From Arthrobacter sp. SLBN-122 (lineage in GTDB: Bacteria > Actinomycetota > Actinomycetes > Actinomycetales > Micrococcaceae): a stretch of DNA of 64,000 bases. Position numbers and translations under genes: made by a program. Numbering within the stretch: the stretch's first letter is position 1; the number at the start of each line of letters is the position of its first letter. Location of the stretch: the NCBI RefSeq assembly GCF_006715165.1, contig NZ_VFMS01000001.1:1860001-1924000 (forward strand), read 5' to 3'. Of the stretch, positions 58,488 through 64,000 are shown one piece after another. Under the pieces are notes generated by a model. That model was not told where the DNA came from. It saw nothing but the letters and a program-made list of their open reading frames with translations, and made no database searches.

Positions 58488-59180
58488 CTACGTCCGCAGC
58501 GCGCCCAAGCCGGCGATCAGGGCATCAAGCCCCAGGCTGAAGGCGGTGTCGGCAGGCCGGCCACGCTCCTGGCCGGCCGCCGAACTGCGGACCGCGGCGG
58601 AGAAGTTGGGGGTGGACCCGGCCATGGAGCCGGAATCGAAGATGTCCTCAGGGGCGGTGACGTCGTACGCCGACCCAAAGATAAAGGACTCCAGTGCCAC
58701 GATGGCGGGGATGATGCGTTCCTGGGGGAACCCGGCGTCGAGGAACCCCTTGCTGACGGTTTCGTACATGGCAAGGGTCTGCGGTGCGTCCGTCACGGGC
58801 AGGACGGCGATCACGGGGATCAGCGGAGTGTGCTCGGCGAAGACATCCCGGTAGCTCCATGCCCAGGCCCGGACGGCGTCCTCCCAGCTCCCGCTGCCGA
58901 AACCCGAGAGGTCCACCAGGGACATCAGGTGGTCCTCGACCAGGAGCAATACGTCCTGCTTCGAGGCAACGTGGTTGTAAAGGGCGGAAGGCGCCACCTC
59001 CAGCACCTTTGCCAGCGCGGCCATGGTCAACCCGTCGTAGCCCTTGCGGCTGATCAGTTCCAGTGCGGCTGCCGTAATTCCGGCCTTGTCCAGTACCGCC
59101 GCAGACGGTCGGCCTGCCCGCCTCCTCTGTGCTCCGCCGTTGCTGGCGGAGCGTCCCTGTGCGGCTGATACTGCCGGCAT
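58488..59180 (-). CDS. TetR/AcrR-family transcriptional regulator
   Basis: A 230-residue repressor: TetR N-domain with the helix-turn-helix (ITAAALELISRKGYDGLTMA, ALAKVLEVAPSALYNHVASK, about 40-85) and a TetR_C-like effector domain. I chose ATG 59180 with AAAGGG 6 nt upstream; an open frame reaches 59243. Divergent from the putrescine-oxidase gene, with a perfect palindrome in between, so it probably controls that gene. Confidence 0.88.
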   Translation of the reverse strand: MPAVSAAQGRSASNGGAQRRRAGRPSAAVLDKAGITAAALELISRKGYDGLTMAALAKVLEVAPSALYNHVASKQDVLLLVEDHLMSLVDLSGFGSGSWEDAVRAWAWSYRDVFAEHTPLIPVIAVLPVTDAPQTLAMYETVSKGFLDAGFPQERIIPAIVALESFIFGSAYDVTAPEDIFDSGSMAGSTPNFSAAVRSSAAGQERGRPADTAFSLGLDALIAGLGALRT

Positions 59181-59247
59181 TGCTGCCCTTTCGTCGATGT
59201 CCCCTGCATTATTCCATCCGGCTCTTCCGCTCCCGGCAGGCACCGGC

Positions 59248-59253
59248 TATAGT
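59248..59253 (+). promoter_or_regulatory. Candidate -10 box of the putrescine-oxidase gene
   Basis: TATAGT, 17 bp after a weak TTCCGC -35. The predicted start falls on the adjacent palindrome. Confidence 0.45.
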
Positions 59254-59258
59254 TCTAA

Positions 59259-59279
59259 TAAATGAATGGCATTCATTTA
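59259..59279. promoter_or_regulatory. TetR-type operator palindrome
   Basis: A 21-bp perfect inverted repeat; the central 19 bp read AAATGAATGGCATTCATTT. TGAATG/CATTCA half-sites around a single base are typical for TetR-family operators. It sits between the TetR gene and putrescine oxidase, just after the -10 box, where a bound repressor would block initiation. Confidence 0.8.
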
Positions 59280-59314
59280 ATGTCCCCGTCACTGAGGGAC
59301 GCAGAGAGGACATC

Positions 59315-60706
59315 ATGCTGAACCTGAACCGAGACGTCGTGGTCGTCGGAGCCGGGCCGTCCGGACTCACCGCCGCCCGTGAACTGCAGAAAGCCGGCCT
59401 CACCGTCGCCGTGCTGGAGGCCCGAGACCGCGTGGGCGGCCGCACGTGGACCGATACCGTGGACGGCGCCATGCTCGAAATCGGCGGCCAATGGGTTTCC
59501 CCGGACCAGACCGCCCTCCTGGACCTGCTCCAGGAGCTGAAGCTTGAAACCTACCCGCGCTACCGCGACGGCGAGTCCATCTACGTCGGCGCGGACGGCG
59601 CACCGGTGCGCTACACCGGCGACACCTTCCCGGTGGACCCGGATACCGCCGTCGAAATGGACCGCCTGGTGGCCCTGCTGGACGGCCTGGCTGCGGAAAT
59701 CGGTCCGACTGAGCCATGGGCGCATCCCAAGGCGCGGGAACTGGACACCATTTCCTTCCACCACTGGCTGCGGCAGAACTCCGCGAACGAGGAAGCCTGC
59801 AGGAACATCGGGCTCTTCATTGCCGGTGGCATGCTCACCAAACCCGCCCATGCCTTCTCCGCCCTGCAGGCCGTCCTGATGGCGGCTTCCGCGGGTTCGT
59901 TCACCAACCTGACGGACGAGGATTTCATCCTGGACCGCCGCGTGGTGGGCGGGATGCAGCAGGTCTCGCTGCTGCAGGCGCAGGAGCTGGGCGACGACGT
60001 AATCCTCGACTCCCCGGTGCGCACCATCAACTGGGAACCTGATTCTGACGGCGGCTACCGCGTCTCCGTTATATCGGACCGCGCCACGGTCAATGCCCGG
60101 TTTGTCATCATGGCTGTACCGCCGAACCTCTACTCCCGGGTCTCCTTCAACCCGCCGCTGCCGCGCCGCCAGCACCAGATGCACCAGCACCAGTCCCTGG
60201 GCCTGGTCATCAAGGTGCACGCCGTCTACAGCACGCCCTTCTGGCGGGACAAGGGACTCTCCGGCACCTGCTTCGGCGCTGATGCCCTGGTCCAGGAGGT
60301 CTACGACAACACCAACCACGGCGACCCGCGCGGCACCCTGGTGGGCTTCGTGTCGGACGAGAAGGCGGACGCCGTCTTTGAGCTCAGCACCGAAGAACGC
60401 AAAAAGGCGATCCTGGAATCGATTGCCGGCTACCTCGGCGACGAGGCCCTGGCCCCGGAGGTGTACTACGAGTCCGATTGGGGCTCCGAGGAATGGACCC
60501 GCGGCGCCTACGCTTCCAGCTACGATTTGGGCGGACTGCACCGCTACGGCAAGGACCAGCACACGCCGGTGGGCCCCATCTACTGGTCGTCCTCCGACCT
60601 TGCCGCCGAGGGCTACCAGCACGTGGACGGCGCCATTCGGATGGGCCGCATCACCGCTGCCCGCATCGCCGAGGTCGCGAAGGTGCCGGTAACCGCCGGC
60701 TGGTAA
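59315..60706 (+). CDS. puo: Flavin-dependent putrescine oxidase
   Basis: Oxidises putrescine to 4-aminobutanal, ammonia and H2O2. The 463-residue protein has the FAD motif VVGAGPSGLTAARELQKAG, VLEARDRVGGRTW, IGGQWVSPDQT, the substrate-pocket segment GMLTKPAHAFSALQAVLM and the C-terminal FAD contact AAEGYQHVDGAIRMGR. I recall the Rhodococcus/Micrococcus putrescine oxidase as almost co-linear with it, including 'PRRQHQMHQHQSLG'. ATG 59315 follows GAGAGGA. Controlled probably by the divergent TetR regulator. The H2O2 it makes fits the AhpD-like and thioredoxin genes elsewhere only loosely. Confidence 0.88.
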   Translation: MLNLNRDVVVVGAGPSGLTAARELQKAGLTVAVLEARDRVGGRTWTDTVDGAMLEIGGQWVSPDQTALLDLLQELKLETYPRYRDGESIYVGADGAPVRYTGDTFPVDPDTAVEMDRLVALLDGLAAEIGPTEPWAHPKARELDTISFHHWLRQNSANEEACRNIGLFIAGGMLTKPAHAFSALQAVLMAASAGSFTNLTDEDFILDRRVVGGMQQVSLLQAQELGDDVILDSPVRTINWEPDSDGGYRVSVISDRATVNARFVIMAVPPNLYSRVSFNPPLPRRQHQMHQHQSLGLVIKVHAVYSTPFWRDKGLSGTCFGADALVQEVYDNTNHGDPRGTLVGFVSDEKADAVFELSTEERKKAILESIAGYLGDEALAPEVYYESDWGSEEWTRGAYASSYDLGGLHRYGKDQHTPVGPIYWSSSDLAAEGYQHVDGAIRMGRITAARIAEVAKVPVTAGW

Positions 60707-60707
60707 A

Positions 60708-60719
60708 TAAGCATGCTTA
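60708..60719. promoter_or_regulatory. Palindrome TAAGCATGCTTA before the PNPOx-like gene
   Basis: A perfect 12-bp inverted repeat 2 bp after the puo stop and about 50 bp before the next start. It may be an operator. It is followed by ACTAATAGG, a -10-like sequence. Confidence 0.45.
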
Positions 60720-60772
60720 CTAATAGGCTGGCGGCGGGGAGCGTCCCCGACTTTCGACGAACGAGGTGAGGC

Positions 60773-61255
60773 ATGACTGACGCCCAGAGCATCAGCAAGG
60801 TTACTGACATCATCAACGATTCCAAGATCGGGATGGTCACCACCATCAACGAAGAAGGCGCCCTCGTCAGCCGGCCGCTGGCCGTCCAGGAAGTTAAGGA
60901 CGACGGCGACATGTGGTTCTTCACGGGCCTTGGCACGTCCCAGGTTGCGCATGTCCGGGCTGATCCGCGTGTCAACGTCGCCTTTGGCAAGAACACCGAG
61001 TGGGTGTCCGTGGCCGGAACCGCCGAGGTGGTCACGGACCGGGCCAAGATCCATGAACTGTGGAACCAGGCGGTTGAAGCCTGGTTCCCCGACGGCCCGG
61101 AGACCCCCGAGGTGTGCCTGCTGCGCATCGATTCGGACTCTGCCGAGTACTGGACCAGCCCGGGCGGCACGGCCGCCACGGTACTGCAGTGGGTGAAGGC
61201 AAAGGTCACCAACAGCCGGATGAGTGTTGGCGAAAGCGGCACCGTGGAGTTGTAG
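60773..61255 (+). CDS. Pyridoxamine 5'-phosphate oxidase-like (general stress 26-type) protein
   Basis: A 160-residue split-barrel flavin-binding protein: KIGMVTTINEEGALVSRPLAV, then DMWFFTGLGTSQVAHVRADPRVNVAFG and a WVSVAGTAEVV strand. This is the layout of the general-stress-protein-26 group rather than of true PdxH. A flavin or F420 cofactor is likely. Ribosome binding site GAGGTGAGG before ATG 60773. Confidence 0.87.
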   Translation: MTDAQSISKVTDIINDSKIGMVTTINEEGALVSRPLAVQEVKDDGDMWFFTGLGTSQVAHVRADPRVNVAFGKNTEWVSVAGTAEVVTDRAKIHELWNQAVEAWFPDGPETPEVCLLRIDSDSAEYWTSPGGTAATVLQWVKAKVTNSRMSVGESGTVEL

Positions 61256-61270
61256 GGCCGGATATCGAAC

Positions 61271-61304
61271 GGGGCGGGGCGGCTAAGGCTGCTCCGCCCC
61301 TTTC
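61271..61304. terminator. Hairpin between convergent genes
   Basis: GGGGCGG (61271-61277) pairs with CCGCCCC (61294-61300), enclosing the stop codon of the DUF6919 gene, followed by TTTC. It could end transcription from the left. Confidence 0.4.
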
Positions 61305-61891
61305 AGCGCCGCGAGTACTGCCGGCAGCAGCACATTGTTGCGCCCCCACACCGGATCAAGGATTTCCACATACCAGGAGTCCGCGAGCAGGAGGGCCAGG
61401 GCATCGTTGGTCTCATCCGCCCAGTCCCGAATCTGATCCTCCTCCACCGGGTTTTCACTGGAGCCGAGCACCGTGGTGATCTCCGGTCCGGCGAGCGTCA
61501 CGGGAATGGCAGCGCTGCTTGCTTCGCCGGGTGCATGGGCCACGGTCACCAGTTCTGTGCGGGTGGACAGCGCCAGTAAGCTGCCTGCCGTGCCCGCGCT
61601 GCAGAAGCCGGTCACGTACTGCCGCTGTGCAGCATTGCCCGCCCGGATTCCCGGCTGGGACTCCTTGGTGAACAGTCCATTCCGGTTCAGTTCCGCCAGG
61701 GCCGCGGCGATCGGCTTGGTCTCCTCGTCGGAGCCGGCGGCAAAATGGCCCGGCTGGTACGAACTCCCGCCCTCCAGCCAGCGGGCCGTCAGTTCGCCGG
61801 CGGCCTCCAGGGTGGTGGCCTGGCGCCAGACTCCGCGGTCCTCCAACAGCCGGCCGTACTGATCGTGGACAGGCACTTCTTCAGGCTTCAT
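61283..61891 (-). CDS. DUF6919 family protein
   Basis: A 202-residue cytoplasmic protein. The pattern 'WRQATTLEAAGELTARWLEG', 'SYQPGHFAAGSDEET', 'LNRNGLFTKESQPGI' matches the DUF6919 family of actinobacteria as I recall it. Function unknown. The ATG at 61889-61891 is 6 nt after TAGCAT (61903-61898), so it may be leaderless. It converges with the PNPOx-like gene. Confidence 0.75.
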   Translation of the reverse strand: MKPEEVPVHDQYGRLLEDRGVWRQATTLEAAGELTARWLEGGSSYQPGHFAAGSDEETKPIAAALAELNRNGLFTKESQPGIRAGNAAQRQYVTGFCSAGTAGSLLALSTRTELVTVAHAPGEASSAAIPVTLAGPEITTVLGSSENPVEEDQIRDWADETNDALALLLADSWYVEILDPVWGRNNVLLPAVLAALKGAEQP

Positions 61892-61951
61892 CCTCGGATG
61901 CTATCGCCGGGCCTCCGTGCCGAACCAACGCCCGCGACACAGCAGTTAACG

Positions 61952-62593
61952 TCAGCGCGCCGGTTCAGCGGGCACTCCGGCGGGAATCCCGGCTGCCCGT
62001 TCCGCTGCAGCCAGGGATGCTGCCAGGCTTCCGACGGCGTCCGGGTAACCCTTGTGCGTGGCAATCCGCAGCTGGTCGGCGGTCCGCATCGCCTTAATGA
62101 GGGCGGACGTTTCCGGCAGCCGGACGTCGGTCAGTGCCGGGTAGTCGATGCTGCACGCCGGGTCCAGTTCGTAGCCCCGCCACCGGCGCAGAAGTTCGTC
62201 GTGCCGGACCCCGGCAGCTTCGTGGGCAGAAAGCCGCTGCCGCTCTTCGCTGCGGGCGGCGCGCCAGGCCAGGAACCGTGGGCTGCCGCGGTAGGCGGCG
62301 ACACCCGACGCAGCAGCCGCCCCGGCCAGGACCAGTCCCGCCCACGGCGATACCAGGGCGGGGATCAACAATGCGGGAAGGGCCACGCAGGAACCAAGGA
62401 AGAGATCCCAGAACAGCTGGTCCCCACCGTCCGGTGCGCTGCTTGTGGGCGCGCTGCCTGTGGCAGCCAGGGCCCGGCGTCGTACAACAAAGACGGTGGC
62501 GGCCACGCTGGCCACCAGCACGGGGGCGCACAGCAGGACCGCCCACGCACCTTGGAGCAGTCCGTGCATCAAGGACTCCACCACGACTGACAT
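61952..62593 (-). CDS. Hypothetical membrane protein
   Basis: A 213-residue protein with three hydrophobic segments (about 10-38, 60-82 and 83-105) followed by a cytoplasmic C-terminal half with helical, Arg/Glu/Ala-rich composition. No domain is recognised. ATG 62593 has GGAGG 6 nt upstream; an open frame reaches 62695 but includes the inverted repeat. The gene is preceded by a perfect 17-bp stem (62609-62662). Confidence 0.65.
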   Translation of the reverse strand: MSVVVESLMHGLLQGAWAVLLCAPVLVASVAATVFVVRRRALAATGSAPTSSAPDGGDQLFWDLFLGSCVALPALLIPALVSPWAGLVLAGAAAASGVAAYRGSPRFLAWRAARSEERQRLSAHEAAGVRHDELLRRWRGYELDPACSIDYPALTDVRLPETSALIKAMRTADQLRIATHKGYPDAVGSLAASLAAAERAAGIPAGVPAEPAR

Positions 62594-62608
62594 CCTGCGC
62601 CTCCAGCA

Positions 62609-62662
62609 TCCAATGGAAGGACCAGATCCGGCCGGCGAGCCTGGGCTGGTCCTTCCATTGGA
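62609..62662. repeat. Perfect 17-bp inverted repeat with 20-nt loop
   Basis: TCCAATGGAAGGACCAG (62609-62625) and CTGGTCCTTCCATTGGA (62646-62662) are exact reverse complements. No T-run follows on either side. It lies 16 nt upstream of the membrane-protein start. It could be a leader hairpin, an operator or a remnant of a small mobile element. Confidence 0.85.
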
Positions 62663-62736
62663 CCGTCTTCCGGGCAGAGCGTCAATGGCGGCCAAAAGGG
62701 GGAAGCGGGGTATGCCACGGACCTGCGGTTGGGCGG

Positions 62737-62748
62737 TAGCGTGAAGGC
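62737..62748 (+). promoter_or_regulatory. Candidate leaderless -10 box of the VOC gene
   Basis: TAGCGT (62737-62742) followed by 6 nt and the ATG at 62749; no ribosome binding site. Confidence 0.45.
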
Positions 62749-63132
62749 ATGCGACTCAAGATGTGCAGCATCCACGTCCAGGACCCCGCCGCGGCCCACG
62801 CCTTCTACACGGGCACGCTGGGCTTTGACACGCTCATGGCCATGCCGGAGTACAACCTCTACATCGTCAAGGACCCGGGAGCGGACGACAGCAGCTCAGC
62901 AGGCCTTCTCCTTGAACCCAGTGACAATCCGATCGGGGCGGACTACATGAACGCCGTTCGCGAGGCGGGGCTTCCCGCGATCGTCTTCGGGGTTCCCGAT
63001 GTGCAGGCGGAGTACGAGCGGCTCATGGCCGCCGGAGTCAGTTTCAAGACTCCGCCCACCACGGACCCGTTCGGGACCAGTGCGGTGTTTGACGACGGCT
63101 GCGGCAACTACATCCAGATCCACCAGGACTGA
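62749..63132 (+). CDS. VOC-superfamily (glyoxalase/bleomycin-resistance-like) protein
   Basis: A 127-residue beta-alpha-beta-beta-beta module of the vicinal oxygen chelate superfamily: CSIHVQDPAAAHAFYTGTLGF with an N-terminal His, and the C-terminal DPFGTSAVFDDGCGNYIQIHQ. Metal ligands may be His and Glu/Gln; the substrate is unknown. Single gene, convergent with the DUF5997 gene. Confidence 0.9.
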   Translation: MRLKMCSIHVQDPAAAHAFYTGTLGFDTLMAMPEYNLYIVKDPGADDSSSAGLLLEPSDNPIGADYMNAVREAGLPAIVFGVPDVQAEYERLMAAGVSFKTPPTTDPFGTSAVFDDGCGNYIQIHQD

Positions 63133-63135
63133 CGG

Positions 63136-63540
63136 CTATTTAGCCTGTGCCCGGTCCTTCTTGGCCTGCTTCTTCGCGGCCTCGTCCTTGACCCGCTGTG
63201 CCTCGGCGCGGACGGACGCGTGCGTGGCGCGTTCGGTGACCAGCCACTGCGGCGGAGCCTGCAGCAGCGCGGTGATTTCCGCCGTCGTGAGCGCTTCCTC
63301 CACGCCGCCGCGGGCCAGGCCGCTGATGGACACGTTCAGCTTCTGAGCCACCACGGGGCGGGGGTGCGGGCCGTTGCGGCGGAGCTCCGCCAGCCATTCC
63401 GGTGGGTTGGCCTGAAGTTCGGCGAACTCCTCGCGGCTGATGGTTGAATCCTGGAACTCCTGCGGCGTGGCCGGGAGATAGATGCCAAGTTTCTTGGCAA
63501 CGGTGGCCGGCTTCATGGACTGGGAGTTTGCAGAGGTCAT
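63136..63540 (-). CDS. DUF5997 family protein
   Basis: A 134-residue protein: MKPATVAKKLGIYLPATPQE then EFAELQANPPEWLAELRRNG and a second copy of a similar motif (ITALLQAPPQWLVTERATH), and a basic Lys/Ala tail. The pattern and its partnership with a LysR-type effector-domain gene match the actinobacterial DUF5997 family as I recall it. It is divergent from that gene. ATG 63540 is 6 nt after TACCCT (63552-63547), so probably leaderless. Confidence 0.8.
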   Translation of the reverse strand: MTSANSQSMKPATVAKKLGIYLPATPQEFQDSTISREEFAELQANPPEWLAELRRNGPHPRPVVAQKLNVSISGLARGGVEEALTTAEITALLQAPPQWLVTERATHASVRAEAQRVKDEAAKKQAKKDRAQAK

Positions 63541-63565
63541 GCTTCAAGGGTATCCGGGCGGCGGG

Positions 63566-63577
63566 TACTGTGAAGAC
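63566..63577 (+). promoter_or_regulatory. Candidate leaderless -10 box of the LysR-effector-domain gene
   Basis: TACTGT (63566-63571) and 6 nt before GTG 63578. The two divergent -10 boxes (also 63547-63552, minus) are only 13 bp apart. Confidence 0.45.
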
Positions 63578-64000
63578 GTGCCCGCCGACAATGCCCCCAC
63601 GCCTGACGCCCCCGCCACCCCTGACGAGGCGGCCCCACGGGTGCTTCGCATAGCGTATGTAGCCGGGGTCACCCCGGGCAAATGGATCCGCCGCTGGGAA
63701 GAGCGGATGCCCCATATTCCCCTTGAAGCATTTATGGTCGACGACGGCGCGCAGCTTGGGACGCTCCGGGAGGGGCAGGCGGACATGGCGTTCGTCCGCC
63801 TGCCCATCGAGCGGGACGGCCTCAGCGCCATACCCCTCTATGAGGAGCAGCCCGTAGTCGCGGCACCGAAGGGCCACGAGATTTCCGTATTCGAGGAAGT
63901 GGCCCTCGCCGACCTGGAGCAGGAAGCGTTCCTCGACGTTGCCGCCCTGGGCGGGCCCGAGGCGGCGCTCCAGGTGGTTGCCGCCGGCGCCGGCCTGGTG
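63578..64000 (+). CDS. LysR-type substrate-binding-domain protein without HTH (C-terminal part outside window)
   Basis: The first 141 residues are visible. A 20-residue Pro/Asp-rich start leads directly into a periplasmic-binding-fold effector domain (RVLRIAYVAGVTPGKWIRRW, GQADMAFVRLPIERDGLSAI, LYEEQPVVAAPKGHEI) as in LysR regulators. The DNA-binding winged helix that normally precedes it is absent. It may act as a ligand-binding partner of the divergent DUF5997 protein. The gene runs past the window end. Confidence 0.82.
   Translation, partial: MPADNAPTPDAPATPDEAAPRVLRIAYVAGVTPGKWIRRWEERMPHIPLEAFMVDDGAQLGTLREGQADMAFVRLPIERDGLSAIPLYEEQPVVAAPKGHEISVFEEVALADLEQEAFLDVAALGGPEAALQVVAAGAGLV

Noticed and set aside
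59273..61054. 593-codon frame opposite putrescine oxidase and the PNPOx-like gene
   Set aside because: Spans two convincing plus-strand genes and a promoter palindrome; no recognisable domain.

Overview
This window is the chromosomal replication-origin region of a high-GC Gram-positive actinobacterium. The gene order (pknB-pknA-pbpA-rodA-pstP-fhaB-fhaA, crgA, DUF3566-gyrA-gyrB-DUF721-recF-gnd-dnaN-dnaA, rpmH-rnpA-yidD-yidC-jag-rsmG-parA-parB, trxA-trxB-murJ) is actinobacterial. The putrescine oxidase, the gnd between dnaN and recF, and protein sequences that read as Micrococcaceae point to Arthrobacter, Pseudarthrobacter or a close relative; this is an inference without database comparison. 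No insertion sequence, prophage, CRISPR array or rRNA operon was seen.

Left arm (1-14.5 kb): a truncated ABC-F ATPase, a PBP2a-like lipoprotein transpeptidase, an FAD oxidoreductase overlapping a GT87-type membrane glycosyltransferase, two tiny ORFs with strong ribosome binding sites, a histidine phosphatase overlapping the CCA-adding enzyme, a divergent Nudix hydrolase, then murJ, a separate pseudokinase/discoidin membrane protein, trxB and trxA.

Centromere and origin (14.5-36.4 kb): a gene-poor 3.9-kb stretch between trxA and parB holds eight parS sites (a ninth lies inside parA) and tandem DnaA boxes. parB, parA, rsmG, jag, yidC, yidD, rnpA and rpmH follow on the minus strand. dnaA, oriC, dnaN, gnd, recF, the DUF721 (DciA-like) gene, gyrB, gyrA and a DUF3566 membrane protein follow on the plus strand. 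The origin is therefore flanked by divergent replication and segregation/translation/membrane-insertion blocks.

Right arm (36.4-64 kb): tRNA-Ile, a DLW-39 micro-protein and tRNA-Ala; a DMT transporter; a family 2 glycosyltransferase; an undecad-repeat membrane protein; cyclophilin and a rhomboid protease. An AhpD-like gene is embedded in a second, oriC-distal field of DnaA boxes. Next come tag and crgA, a class E sortase, a micro membrane protein and a TrpG/PabA amidotransferase, and then the complete cell-wall growth/signalling operon (fhaA to pknB, minus strand). After tRNA-Leu the content turns to catabolism and accessory functions: a sugar-acid dehydratase with its FadR-type regulator and a visible operator, a quinone-reductase-like enzyme, a TetR regulator with a perfect palindromic operator next to putrescine oxidase, a PNPOx-fold protein, and small actinobacterial families (DUF6919, VOC, DUF5997, a LysR-type effector domain without HTH).

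The most unusual signals are non-coding: the parS array with embedded DnaA boxes, the second DnaA-box field about 15 kb from oriC, a 17-bp perfect inverted repeat upstream of a membrane-protein gene, a promoter-proximal repeat array at two micro-ORFs, and recurring TANNNT boxes 6-7 nt before start codons that suggest leaderless transcription.
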